DNA from: Biscogniauxia marginata
Taxonomy: Eukaryota > Ascomycota > Sordariomycetes > Xylariales > Xylariaceae
DNA: 64,000 bases
Direction of reading: 5' to 3'
Assembly (NCBI GenBank): GCA_022695795.1
Contig: MU404101.1
Location: 66,562 to 130,561 of the forward strand
Positions within the stretch are counted from its first letter, which is position 1. Every line of letters begins with the position of its first letter. The translations under genes were made by a program, and so were the position numbers. Shown here one piece after another: positions 1 to 11,109 of the stretch. The notes below the pieces were generated by a model, which saw nothing but the letters and a program-made list of their open reading frames with translations, did no database searches and was not told where the DNA came from.

Positions 1-189
1 GACCCAAGCCCACATGCTCCGCATCACCGAGTGGTGTTTTGCTGCACCGTATCATCCGGTTAAAGATGAAGATCACAGGAAACCTTATTTTTACTCTTCT
101 ATATCAAGGTTGGGATCACCCTCTTGCAGCAAAATGTCATGCCGTAGTCCTACCACTCTACTCATAGATATCTACTCATACCGCCCACT

Positions 190-1011
190 ATGAAGGTTTC
201 GACATCAATGGTCCTCGCTTCCGGCGCTCTTGCCACACCGTCCGGCAACCTTGAGGCACGGCAATCATGCGCCAAAGTGCACGTCTTCGGTGCGAGGGAA
301 TCAACGGTCCCGCAAGGTTATGGATCTTCGCAGGCTATGATCCAACTCATCCAAGGGGCTTACCCTGGTACCACCTCCGAGGCGATCGTCTGTAAGTTCA
401 ATCTCGTAGAACGAGGAATCTCCTAAGAGATGCGAGCATGATATATAACAAGCAGTATCTCACCCTAAGTTTCCTAGATCCCGCAGCGGGTGGTAACGCC
501 TACGGCTCCAGCGTGACGGCGGGAATCACCGCAGTCGTGAACCAGGTGTCCTCTTTCGTCGAGAAGTGCCCGGACACAAAGGTCGTCATGGTGGGCTACT
601 CTCAGGGCTCGCAAATCATGGATGACGCATTCTGTGGCGGACCCGACGGGAGCAGCATGAGCGAGACAGCATCGCCCCTACCGGCAGATGTCGGAGAGCA
701 TGTCGCGGCTCTGATCTTCATGGGCGACCCAAGGAACGTGCCCGGCTTATCCTACAACGTTGGAACAGCACAGGCTGGTGGGGTGAGTCGAATCTGGAGG
801 CGAGTGACAAACATCTACTGACTAATACTAGTTCGCGGCTCGACCGTCGGGCTATACCTGCCCAACATACGCAGATAGGATCCAGTCGTACTGCGATTCG
901 CAGGATCCGTACTGTTCAAATGGTAACGACGCGAACCATCACCAACAGTATGTGCAGATCTACGGACAACAGGCGTTGGCATTTGTCAAGGAGAAGGTCG
1001 GTTCGGTCTAA
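190..1011 (+). CDS. Carbohydrate esterase family 5 (cutinase / acetylxylan esterase)
   Basis: Three exons (190-391, 478-782, 832-1011) join in phase to a 228-aa protein. Intron 1 begins GTAAGT; intron 2 begins GTGAGT and ends in a CTAATACTAG branch/acceptor. The mature part starts near a QSCAKVHVFGAR motif typical of CE5. The nucleophile is the serine of GYSQG; the acid is the aspartate of CDSQDPYC and the histidine lies in DANHHQQY, so the alpha/beta-hydrolase triad is complete. The N-terminus is a short, only weakly hydrophobic leader, as expected if secreted. Family members deacetylate xylan or cleave cutin outside the cell; which substrate applies here cannot be read from sequence. The usual paired cysteines after YPA are replaced (YPAAGGNAYG), so one family disulfide is probably missing. 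Identification as CE5 is secure; the substrate is open. Confidence 0.9.
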
Positions 1012-1310
1012 AAGACTTTGTCAGTGTATAGGTAGTCAAATGTAAAGTAAGGGGGAGAGGGTAGGGGAAAAAGAGAAGACAACAGGCTACATGGCGTTAT
1101 ATACATTCTCCTAAATCCTTATCTAAGGAACTTATTAGTGCTGCTCATCGTAAGTCTTATAAGCCTAGCCAAGTGCATTATGAAAAGTGTTAAATTCAAG
1201 TACTATTAGAGGCCTCTCTGCCTAGGTAGTCATTAAACAAAACTAGGTTGCCTAAGCTGTTAAGATTGATTGAGTTAATAAGTATAAATACGACTATACA
1301 TGCAAGATAG

Positions 1311-1532
1311 CTGCAAATTCGTATCAAAGAGACAATTAAAAGAGAAAGAACTAAAGTCGTCATCTGTGTTTTAAAGGAGACATTCAACGTCAAGTTTAGT
1401 AGATGGTTAGTTGATATAGGAATTGCATGTGTTGACAAAAAGACAGTTAATGTCGAAGAGGCATTCACAACTGCTGGCAAAACAATTATTCAACTAGAGC
1501 TGGCAAAAATGTATTCAAGATTCTTGTCGTAA
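1311..1532 (+). pseudogene. Decayed protein-coding relic, possibly transposon-derived
   Basis: A 73-codon open stretch has no start codon. It is bounded upstream by a TAG that could be a mutated CAG, and ends in TAA. It encodes a Lys/Glu/Val-rich segment (for example FNVKFSRWLVDIGIACVDKK) with protein-like composition rather than random sequence. The upstream continuation of the same frame is broken by further stops. I do not recognise the family. An eroded transposase or other mobile-element protein next to a tRNA gene is a guess from position, AT-richness and lack of start. Confidence 0.25.
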
Positions 1533-1571
1533 AAAGAATATCACATCGTGGTGAATTGATCGCTTGGAGGT

Positions 1572-1576
1572 AAAAA
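1572..1576 (-). terminator. RNA polymerase III oligo-T terminator of tRNA-Val
   Basis: On the minus strand a run of five T follows two bases after the tRNA 3' end (plus-strand AAAAA). This is the normal Pol III termination signal. Confidence 0.75.
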
Positions 1577-1578
1577 GC

Positions 1579-1668
1579 TAGTCACGCCGTGGATCGAACA
1601 CGGAACCTTCTCGGAGCTTTGAACACATCAATGTGAACGAGAAATCATAACCATTAGACCACGCGACT
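1579..1668 (-). tRNA. tRNA-Val(CAC) with a 17-nt intron
   Basis: Read on the minus strand, the 90 nt fold as a full cloverleaf. There is a 7-bp acceptor stem (AGTCGCG with CGTGACT, one G-T pair), then TG, a 3-bp D stem, a 5-bp anticodon stem (TCTCG/CGAGA), a 5-bp T stem (CCGTG/CACGG) with loop TTCGATC, and discriminator A. The anticodon loop TTCACA is interrupted after position 37 by a 17-nt intron that contains ATGTG complementary to the anticodon region, as in spliced eukaryotic pre-tRNAs. Without the intron the loop is TTCACAC, giving anticodon CAC (valine, GTG codons). The A box (TGGTCTAATGG) and B box (GTTCGATCC) are intact and a T5 terminator follows. Confidence 0.88.
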
Positions 1669-3999
1669 TGTGTTGGCTTGTGCGTTTTCATTAGTATTAT
1701 CATTCTTATTGGCTGGCATTTAGACTTGAGAGAATTAGCCGTGCACCCGCCAGGTGAGATAGCGTCAGCGTAATACCTACGGAGAATTACCAACTCAGGG
1801 GTGAATCCGAGTGGGTAACGCTGCTAGGAACTTTTACGGTGGAGTTTGAAAAACGGTGGCCAAGAGTGGCTATTTTTAAGCATTGGTGATAGCTTCTTAG
1901 TATCATCGGGCAGAAGCAATTCAATGACGAAGAATCCACAAGGGAACACTCAATTAGCTTCTTCTCAACTGAAGATATAAAACGGAACAATGTTTGAATA
2001 TGAGGCCTATATCGTAGTTAGTTGCTGGGTGAATGAGCAGTCGTGGTCTTGCTAGCTACCTAGAAGTCAATAACTTCATTTTCAATGAGCATACAAATCA
2101 CGCACCTAACTTCGCGACAACCGACATAGAATGCCACTTCAATGAAGATTCTCTCATGGCATGAATACATTGTAAGCCGACTCAAGCCGAACGGTACCCC
2201 GGGAGAAAATATTGAGCTGACATATGTCAAGAACAGGGGAGGCAATGCAGGGGTATCGATATCCATACATTGTCATCGGATATAACTCATAGGTAACAGC
2301 CGGGGAAGAAACTTGACTATCGTAGACGATCACACTTTCAACGCCCGTGGGGAACGTTGAGGGAGTCGGATATGGGCTTATATACAACGAGGCGTTAGTC
2401 TGGTTGACAACCTCGCCTATGGGAGTTGGCAGGCGTTTTTCTCCCTTCACTTCGTTAAGACTTGCCCGCTGCCACACGGGAATCTCCATATTGCTTTGGT
2501 AAGTACTTAATTAATCAGGAAATGGGACTTCACATGTCCTTTAGGTGAGAAAAGGGGGGGGGCTATATATTTGTTACAATTGACTAATTCTCATGACAAA
2601 ACCCGGAACCCATTCCCCTTCACCAGTATACAACATGATCAATGCTTGGGTATATCCCTCCTTGCAGAATCACAGGCTTATGAGAGCTCACTTATCATCG
2701 GTCTCCTATGTGGATGCTGAGACTTGTCATTGGTTTTTGAAATGCGCGATAGGGGAATGAAACTCGATCGACATGATCAGCCAAGACGTTCGCCATCAAC
2801 GACACATCTAGATCTTCTCTACTCCGTACCACACGCAGAAACAACATCGATTAGTAGCCGCCCTGCGACCCCAACCTCATCCTCAGTGTTGGTTCCATAA
2901 CACCACATGAGTGCATTGCGGAAATAGTCGTTGTCGTGTCACTGTCGCTATCTACCAACCATATCACGTTAGGGTATCTACGCATGCATGGCCGTTCAGA
3001 TGGTGTTTTCGGTAACAACCAACGCTTTACCTCGGGGCTCGATTTTTACGACGTTGTCAAGATAGCCACGACACCCTCCCGGGCTCAAACTGGCAAATAA
3101 GATGCAAGAAACACTCAAGCGACCCAGGATCCTCAACAGAATGGAACCACCCTATACGGCAGTTGAGCTGCCAAGATACGTAAACCCCCGGATGGCCCCC
3201 GGGTAGACCATGATCTTCAGCCGCGCACTCAATGTATAAGTTACTTCGGAAGCTAGGCCCGACTACCTCATCACCACGTGTAGCGTGCCTCTCCCGTCGC
3301 TGGGGATAGCTTTGATTAGTCAAATAGCGGCAGATCGGTAATGCAACTCCCATGCATAGAGGATCAACGTGTACCTAGTACGGGACCTGAGTATGGCAGG
3401 ATCACATAAGTAAGCGGCGGCTTGATCCTTTTCCTAGGTTGGGTAGTAGTGTTCCTTCATTCGATTTTTATGTAAACTGTATGGATGAGCGAGAAAAGAC
3501 GTGAAAGATGATTAATACCTGCAAGATCGAACGCTGCCGCCTCTCCTGCTGCAAGAGTTCTCCGGGGATGGGACGGAGATGGGGGGTGGGGTGGATATGC
3601 ATTTGCGCCTTTTCTTATGTTTACTTGAGTTCTCGTCCTCTCTCTGCTAACTTCGAATCCCATCTTCTAACTCGCTCCACACCGCGATGTCGATGGCTTG
3701 ACCCATGTCCTTCCTGCCTACCTAAACTACAACTAACTTCACTCTTTCTCTCCGTCACGGACACATGAGCGTTGGTTGGCCCATGCACCATACATGTACA
3801 TAGTACCCAGACAGGTGGGCCTGGAGAGAAGCTTTCCCTCTCCAGCGCAAACAACAAGTAATATCTGTGCCCTTACACTTTCATATCGGGACTGAGGTTG
3901 CAGTGCTAGCCAGTTTGCAAATTCAAAGAAGAAGTTTTCGAGTATAAGTGGCGAATTCTAAACGCAGGAGCAGGCGAACGAAAGAGAACGAGGATAAAA
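1669..3999. other. Long gene-poor region
   Basis: About 2.3 kb without a recognisable gene. Two minus-strand ORFs lie here (2154-2489, 111 codons; 3057-3353, 98 codons), but neither matches a family I know and neither shows splice-linked continuation. The last 400 bp before 4000 are the pyrimidine-rich promoter and leader of the transporter gene. Confidence 0.5.
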
Positions 4000-5682
4000 A
4001 TGGCTACCGAGACGCCGGGATCCGAGTCCGCCGACCTCCACATCAACCCTCCGCGCCAAGAGTTCACCGGCGACCTTAACGGTGGAGACGACGTCGAGAA
4101 GACCGCCGCTGCCAATGTCGATCAGATCGGCATCCATATATCGGAAGATATCATGCGGACGGGCTCGTTGATCCCGGACCCGCACGATGAACCCCCCGAC
4201 GGCGGCTGGGTTGCGTGGTCGCAGGTGATACCCGCGCACGTCGCCAACGCCATGACCTGGGGCTACGGCTCCGGCTTTTCCGTCTTCCAGCTTTACTACA
4301 GTCAGACAATGGACCTGCCGGCTTCGCAGGTCTCGTGGATCGGTTCCGTCCAGCTGTTCCTCTACTTCCTCATGGGCATGGTCTCCGGCCGGCTGTCGGA
4401 TGCCGGATATACGCGTCTCCTATACGGCGTGGGGGGTTTCTTCGCCGTGCTCGGCATGTTCATGACTAGTCTCGCCACCGAGTACTGGCAGATCCTACTG
4501 GCTCAGGGTTTCTGTAGCGGTGTTGGCGGCGGCCTGATGTTCATGCCGGCGATCGCCAATGTAGGAACCTACTTCAAGCGCAAGCGGAACTTAGCAATGT
4601 CCCTCAACGCTACGGGCTCGAGCACTGGCGCCGTCCTATTCCCGGCCATAGTACAGTACTTGACTCCAGTCATCGGGTTTCCTTGGGCTATGAGGGTGTG
4701 CGGCTTCAGTATGTATTTCAAGAGTTCATGTTCATCTTCCCCCTTTTTTTTTGTCCTGTCTTGGCAACTAGAATTCCCTTATCAAGACAAACCGAGAGCA
4801 TTTTGCTCCTGTGACATGCGTTTAACCCCTTTTTATTTGGTAGAAAGGGTAAATTTGAACTCACGTTTATAACTAGTTGCTCTCTTCTTCGTCATACTAG
4901 GCTTCATACTGCTCAAGCCGCGGAAGTTGCGGAGGTCATCGGGCCCCTGGGTGGACTGGAGACTACTCCAAAACCCGCCGAACGCTTTATACGCCGCAGG
5001 CGCGTTCCTTATCTACTTCTCCCTATTTACCATGCTAATATACGTAAGTTGTTCTCCTGCCTCGTAGTACTACCGGGATATGGGATATTAAAAAGTCCTA
5101 GGTTTTCCTAGAGAAACCAGGCTTTGCTGACTATACGCTTTTGCGAAATATGGAATATAGATCAATTCCTTCGCTCGCGAGACCATCGGCATCAGCGACC
5201 TCGAGTCCATCAACTTCGTGCTCATCACAAACGCACTGGGAATACCCTCGCGGCCCCTCTTCGGGTTCCTAGCCGACCGGTACGCGGGGCCCATCAACAC
5301 GTTCGGGCTAAACTGCATCGGGCTCGGCGTGCTGGCCTTCGGCTGGACCGGCGTGCATAAGCGCGCTGATATGTACGCTTACTCGGTGGTTATGGGGTTC
5401 GTCAATGGCGCCGCCCAGGGCGTCTTCCCTGGAGCTACTAGTAGCCTCATGCGCGACGTTACTCGCCTCGGTACCTGGATCGGCATGGTATTCGCGCTCT
5501 GCGGCTTCGCCACCCTCGCCGGCCCCCCAGTCATGGGCGCTCTCATCGATACTAACGGCGGTAACTACCTGAGAGCCCAGATATGGGCCGCTGTCGTGAT
5601 ACTTCTCGGTGGCGCGTTCCTCCTCGGGAGCGCCTGGCTCGTCGGCACGAAGGGGACAAAGAAGTTCTGGGGTAAGGCGTAG
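4000..5682 (+). CDS. MFS transporter, monocarboxylate-permease type (MCH/SLC16-like)
   Basis: Exons 4000-4708, 4877-5043 and 5161-5682 join in phase to 465 aa. Introns begin GTATGT and GTAAGT and end AACTAG and ATATAG. The cytosolic N-terminus carries the PPDGGWVAW motif that marks the fungal monocarboxylate transporter-like branch of the major facilitator superfamily. About twelve hydrophobic segments follow, with the loop between helices 2 and 3 reading GRLSDAGYTRLLYGVGG. The second half contains the R-P-L-F-G-F-LADRYAGP loop typical of the helix 8-9 junction. It should sit in the plasma membrane and move small carboxylates or related acids. The substrate cannot be inferred, and many members do not carry monocarboxylates. 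No biosynthetic cluster surrounds it. Confidence 0.88.
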
Positions 5683-6777
5683 CCCCCTGACCTGACGGAG
5701 GAGAAAACAACGTTCACGAGTTTAGTCTCATGAGTCCAAGATCCTTCAACATCGTAGTGCGTGTTGCTGTGTAATATTTTTACGGAGTATTCCTCTTTGC
5801 AATTCGTCACATGAACTAGCTTTTGATTACTTTGACATGAATTCCAGGCTGGGGGAAATGTGGGAAGGAGTCAGGATGCATGTGCATATACCCAAAATGT
5901 GTCAACCTGCCCTCACACAGGCCAACCAGGCCAATGATAACTAAAAAGTGAACCAACAACGTTTCAGTAAGAGGCTCTCTCAGGAATATGCATGGATAGT
6001 GAACTGTTTAAAACTTCCCAAAGACTGTTCCTATATAGCGCATAAATAAGCCTTGTTACTACATGTAGTCCCTAAACCTGTGTTGGTAGATCGCAACTGT
6101 AAACGGTGGTAAATGGTACCCTTTTTTTCTTTAAGTAATAGCGTACTGTTACAAAACAGGAATCTGTTGGTGACGTTTGGGTAATGATTTGCATTAGATT
6201 GACTCGTCAATTCTGTTATACTCCGTAGGCCGCGGGCGGTTATCCAATGCCAAGATTTCTTGAGTTTTGAGCATCACTTGAATACAGTACATATGTGAGT
6301 ATAATTAGTTGTAGGTAAGACTGCTGGCGGATTAGGGGTTTGGCGGATATGCACTAATGCGGCACTGCAGCATAGGGGTTGCAGGGGGGAGAGGAATCCC
6401 TCTAGTCGTAGCCTCATTGTTACAGCTGTATATAGAATTGAACTACTGTAGAAGGAGGGTCTATCATAATGGCGTGATAATAATCCAAGTTGGTCAGGTA
6501 GACGATGTGTATGCATAGCCCCAGCGTATATGAAACGTTAAGGAGGCAGCCCAGTACGGTGGCCCAGTTGCTCTACTGCTATACTACGATTGGTGTAGAC
6601 GTAGCCTGGTAGCCCAGTCACACATGCGCCGCGCTTCGAAGAGCCGCCATGGCGCTTAGGTAGGTATATAGAACCGCTATAAGCAGCGAGGGAGAGATGG
6701 TCGTCTTCTTCGTCTTCGACTTCGGGGTATCAATACTGAGTATAAACAACTAAGTTCATAGTGAGATTTCAATTAAC
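5683..6777. other. Intergenic region with the promoter of the HET gene
   Basis: About 1.1 kb, AT-rich, with no supported gene or RNA. The part nearest 6778 is presumably the HET gene promoter and leader; I see no defined element. Confidence 0.5.
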
Positions 6778-9159
6778 ATGACTGAATACGACAAGCTCTA
6801 CGATAATATACTCAACCGACCGGGTGGGCCTTACTTCCGGCTGCTGACTATTCTCCCGAAGAAGATCGACACGAGAGCTGGTCGAGGCTTCTACGAAGAT
6901 GCTAGAGATGGCGATGAGCAATTCGCCTCTAAGGGGCATTCCAGACGCCCAAACTCTACCAAGGAGCCTACAACCATAGACATAGAGGTCCAACTCTCAG
7001 TCCACCCACTTAAAGACTGCCCTAAGTACGAGGCTCTATCCTATACTTGGGGTGAAGCAACAGGGTCAAAATATCTCATAAAATGCAACGGCCATCGATT
7101 CGTTGCGCTGAAGAGTCTCGCCAATGCTCTCCTCGCTCTCCGGCTTCCGGACCGTCCACGAACCGTGTGGATTGATGCCATCTGCATCAACCAGTTGACC
7201 ACTACCCGAGCCACAGAGGAGCGCAATGAACAAGTTGCAATGATGCAGCACATATACCGAGGAGCAATACGGACTATCGTCTGGCTAGGGACGGCGAGCG
7301 AGCATAACTTCGCGCCCGCGTTCAAGGACAACCCCTTTATGGACGACAACCTGCGCATGGTAAACATGCCTGCGCTTCTCGAAGCTTTTGTCCCGTCGCT
7401 CGAGAAATTATTCGTCTATGTCCTTGGCACGCTCGCAACAGATCCTGAAGAGCTTTGGGAAGCCAGTCATGAGGTTCAGTTGAAATGGGGGAAGCAGAAG
7501 GACCTGATAAAGCTCGTGGCTTCGCGGGTGAAGGCTGACTGGGATCGCCGGTCCCCTGACCACCTGCTTGCTACCAATCTCGAGACAGCCATCAAACAAA
7601 CACTACCAACGAAGATGCCTATGATACCGAAGATGCTTCATAATACTACAACCAATTGGTTGACGCAGCCGAAAAACCGGAAGGTCTTCTTAGAGTCCAT
7701 GGCAATGGATGGCCCCTGGAGGCTGGCTGTAGACAACTTACTGTCTAGGGAGTGGTGGAGTCGGAAGTGGATTATCCAGGAAGTATGCCTCGCCTCCGAG
7801 GTCATCATCCTCTGTGGCGACGTGTCATTCGATTTGGACGTCCTCTTCTTAAGCATGGTACTGTACGCCGTCCTGTGCGACAACCCGACGTTTCGTGGCC
7901 ATATCCTCCCATCGTGGTCCTTGATGCAAATAATGGAATATCGGAGGTTATACCAGCAGAAGGGGGATGTCGTCCTGCCCAAATTTTTGCAGCTGTTGCA
8001 GGAGTTCCGATCGTCGGACGCGACAAACCCCGTTGACCATGTTTATGCTTTGATGGGACTAGTAGCTCCAGATGAGCTTGAAAAATTAAAAAGGGAAGAT
8101 CTGAGACCAAACTACAGCCCTGAGATGACTTCTCCTCGGTGCTGTACTGCGACAGCACGTGCTATTTGTGCTACTTCAGATAACCTCGATGTTCTACTCT
8201 TTGCTCATCAAGGAGCGCGAGACACAAGTACTTTGCCTACTTGGGTCCCAGACTGGTCGTCCAAAACGACAGAGATACTACTTCCAAAGGAAGCCCTGGG
8301 CCTTCCAGGCGATATGAAGTCAAAACCAGTATTTTCAGCATGTGGGCCTTGTATATCATACCCAAACAAGTTTCGAGGCGACAAAGTCCTCGTTGCCTCG
8401 GGCTACAGCACCGACACCATAAGTGAAGTAGTCGGTCGATCAATGCCTCCCCTAAGTGACACTTGGTTTGGGAAATTTGCACACGGCAAAGAAATCCCCG
8501 AAAGCTTACCCAAAGACGACCCCGGAATGATGGAAACCATGGTTGAATTGCTGGCAAGCCATGGAGACTATGTTAGTACGTTCTTCGAATGGGAGGAATT
8601 TGCACTAGCACGGAGCCAATCCTATCCAACAGGAGAAGATATCCGTCGTGTCTTCTGTGCGGTGCGCTGCTTTGGGTATATGCCCGAAGGACAAGAGGCC
8701 GCGTTCCAAGCCTTCAATGAATACATGGAGGCACTCAGCTCAATCCGGCGGTTATACAACTGGACTCTATCGCCAACGAAGTCCTCACGTCTGTTTTCAA
8801 AGAGTCGGGGAGACCTAACGCAGAAACTCGAGCCGTCCAAGATTTGGCAAGCCCTCGTGGCTATGGGTTCTGTCATCCATGGAAAAAACAAGGCCAAGAT
8901 GCAGGCGTTTAATTCCATGCAAGGACTTATCATCGGACGGAAGCTGGCATGGACGCAAAAAGGCTACCTCGCTCTAGTGCCTGAGAACATCAAAGCTGGC
9001 GATAATATCGTTCTTTGCCAAGGAAGTAAACTGCCACTGGGGATGAGACCTTCCAAGCAGCCTAACCAATGGGAATTGGTAGGGACCTGTTATGTGCATG
9101 GGATTACGCGCGGTGAGGCCTGGGATAGAAGCCGGTGTAAAGAGATGGAAATCGTTTAG
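6778..9159 (+). CDS. Heterokaryon incompatibility (HET) domain protein
   Basis: A single-exon ORF of 793 aa. The HET domain lies roughly in residues 75-350. Its first block reads YEALSYTWG (about residues 83-91). The second is RTVWIDAICINQ, followed by ERNEQVAMMQHIYRGA and TIVWLG. The third block is SREWWSRKWIIQEV. These are the three conserved blocks of fungal HET proteins (Het-6/Tol type), which trigger cell death after fusion of genetically different hyphae and act as TIR-like death domains. The C-terminal half has no recognised repeat or NACHT domain. It ends in the common arrangement GRKLAWTQKGYLALVPENIKAGD...GTCYVHGITRGEA, a conserved tail in this family. No partner gene with a lipase, NACHT or SNARE domain lies next to it. 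No introns are needed, and the frame is intact. Confidence 0.93.
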   Translation: MTEYDKLYDNILNRPGGPYFRLLTILPKKIDTRAGRGFYEDARDGDEQFASKGHSRRPNSTKEPTTIDIEVQLSVHPLKDCPKYEALSYTWGEATGSKYLIKCNGHRFVALKSLANALLALRLPDRPRTVWIDAICINQLTTTRATEERNEQVAMMQHIYRGAIRTIVWLGTASEHNFAPAFKDNPFMDDNLRMVNMPALLEAFVPSLEKLFVYVLGTLATDPEELWEASHEVQLKWGKQKDLIKLVASRVKADWDRRSPDHLLATNLETAIKQTLPTKMPMIPKMLHNTTTNWLTQPKNRKVFLESMAMDGPWRLAVDNLLSREWWSRKWIIQEVCLASEVIILCGDVSFDLDVLFLSMVLYAVLCDNPTFRGHILPSWSLMQIMEYRRLYQQKGDVVLPKFLQLLQEFRSSDATNPVDHVYALMGLVAPDELEKLKREDLRPNYSPEMTSPRCCTATARAICATSDNLDVLLFAHQGARDTSTLPTWVPDWSSKTTEILLPKEALGLPGDMKSKPVFSACGPCISYPNKFRGDKVLVASGYSTDTISEVVGRSMPPLSDTWFGKFAHGKEIPESLPKDDPGMMETMVELLASHGDYVSTFFEWEEFALARSQSYPTGEDIRRVFCAVRCFGYMPEGQEAAFQAFNEYMEALSSIRRLYNWTLSPTKSSRLFSKSRGDLTQKLEPSKIWQALVAMGSVIHGKNKAKMQAFNSMQGLIIGRKLAWTQKGYLALVPENIKAGDNIVLCQGSKLPLGMRPSKQPNQWELVGTCYVHGITRGEAWDRSRCKEMEIV

Positions 9160-10119
9160 GAAGCGCATATTGCCACTCTCAACACCGGCTGGAACAAATG
9201 GTATGCTCCTAATTGGTTGCAAGGTCATGCTACAGGCGAAAGCAAACGAGGCGATTGTGGATTGTTTACTCGTGAGCCCTTCGGAATAAGCCCTGGTGAG
9301 GGCTAGGTTAGATCATTTATCACATCAGGCGGCCTCATCAAGTGTAGGCGGCGGCTGAGATATGACTGGAGGCTATTGATTGTTCGGGCCCAATCTTAGG
9401 GGACCTATAGTAACCTGACGGGAGGCCTGGAAGATTGAAATCGGTGTGGCTTAGCAACTTCTAGATCATACCTATGGACCTACCTAGGAGACGCAGCCAT
9501 ACATGTCGACTATACGCCAGCGAATTAGCCACAGACTATATGGAGTAATATACACGTACGTCACCCACTTTCTAAGGTATTTCTTGGCACACCATAATGT
9601 AACCTTGCAAGTTTCTTCATGCAGAGCGGGCCGGATCAGGATTTGTGGTGCACGTTGGGTTTGACATCATTGATAATCTCCTAGTTTCACACCTTTTCCA
9701 AGCTCTAGACGGCGGAGTCCATCGACGTGGCACTGGGTGATCGATCATCTTGCAGAATCTTGGATACGAGCCAGAGCTAACTAATGGAGAGGAGCAATTC
9801 GATTAGTTCGTCATAGAGAGTCTAGTCAAATAAGAAAATGAATGTTCTTACAGCGTCTCCTTCTCTTCTCCACCGTCACTTTCTGAAACTGCCGACAACA
9901 ATCTAGCACTTGCCAGTCATCCAGGTCAAGAGGCCGCCTATCAGGAGCCCTAGTGGTACCCAAGCAGCCAAGTCCGAGCGTATTCAAAAAGCACATAGGA
10001 TAGCTTACCTTTGATCTACCAGAGGAGACTGCTACTCTTTCGAACAACCTTATCATATCAGCAGTTTTCTTCTATCCCCTATTGTCGATTAGGAAGTCTC
10101 CTAGCCGACATAACACAGA
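9160..10119. other. Intergenic region
   Basis: About 960 bp between the HET gene and the DUF4112 gene. It is AT-rich with no supported gene or RNA. The last 100-200 bp are presumed promoter and leader of the downstream gene. Confidence 0.5.
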
Positions 10120-11109
10120 ATGGCCGCGTTCATCGGAAAGATTGTTACCAAAAGGATCTTTGGAGAGAAAATAGAAAACAAGTTCGGAGTAGAGGTAAGC
10201 AGAGGCGCCTGCGACCCCCTCTACCATGCCTTGCTTTTATGAGCATAGCCAAGAAGCGACAAGCACTGACGAACTTCCTTATAGGACCCCTATTTCGAGC
10301 AAGTTCCCGCGACGAGACTCGACGGCACGCCGAAAGCTGGAAAATTTAAGAAAGTCCGCAAGGCGTTGCCGCCTGGTATATCCGAACACGATGCGCAGGT
10401 TTTGACCAAGGCCAAGAGAAGGGCATACCGATTGGACATGAGTTTTGGTAGCTTCATGGGATTGAAGTTTGGCTGGGGTAGCATTATTGGAATCTTCCCT
10501 GTGTGAGTAGACGTGCAGATTCCTCTCTACCTAAGCTAGTACCGAATCCCACTAACGCTTCGCGATTACGACAGGGCTGGAGATTTCGCTGACGCTTTGT
10601 TGGCCTTGTTGGTCGTGCGCACGGCCAAGCAGATCGAAGGCGGGCTCCCCTTTTCCCTGCTAATATGCATGTACTTCTGGGTGGCTGTGGATTTGGTCGC
10701 TGGCCTTATCCCGTTCGTGGGCGATATTCTGGACGCCGCTATTCTTGCCAACACGCGCAATGTGAAGATGTTGGAGGATCATCTTCGGGAGAAGGGCAAA
10801 AAGAACCTTCGAGTCAGCGGTCTACCAGTCCCCGAAGTCGATCCCAGCGATCCGGCCGAGTTCGACCGGTTCAACTCGGAGCCGCCGACTAACCATACCC
10901 GCCGGGACACGAGATCCGCTGACCGGTCACGAAACAGCCGGCGACCTCAGAATCAACCGTCACAGCCTGCTCAGGCGAAAGTCCGGGATGATGGACGGGG
11001 TGGATTCTTTGGCTACGGCAGCAAGAGATCTAGGCCAGCCGATGAGGAAATGGGAACCGAAGGAGTTGCACAAAGAGACCCCCCTTATAGGGCGGGCCGT
11101 CGGGGCTAG
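10120..11109 (+). CDS. DUF4112-type membrane protein
   Basis: Exons 10120-10194, 10285-10502 and 10575-11109 join in phase to 275 aa. Donors are GTAAGC and GTGAGT, acceptors CCTTATAG and CGACAG. The first ATG with a clean splice into the domain was chosen (MAAFIGKIVTKRIFGEK). The middle region has the DUF4112 pattern: LDMSFGSFMGLKFGWGSIIG, then GIFPVAGDFADALLALLVVRTAKQ, and a second membrane segment with VDLVAGLIPFVGDILDAAI. The paired IP-GD/FPVAGD turns are the family signature. The tail of about 110 residues is polar, Arg/Ser/Gln-rich and probably disordered. The function of this family is not known; a two-to-three-helix membrane protein is expected. Confidence in the family is good, in function none. 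Confidence 0.82.

Larger units (their letters stand above)
1012..1578. other. Non-coding stretch with an ORF relic
   Basis: AT-rich sequence between the esterase gene and the tRNA. It contains the open reading relic described at 1311-1532 and the esterase 3' UTR. Nothing else is recognisable. Confidence 0.5.

Noticed and set aside
2154..2489. 111-codon minus-strand ORF
   Set aside because: No recognisable domain, no splice continuation, and composition not clearly coding; left as unsupported.
3057..3353. 98-codon minus-strand ORF
   Set aside because: No family match and isolated in a gene-poor region; could be real but unsupported.
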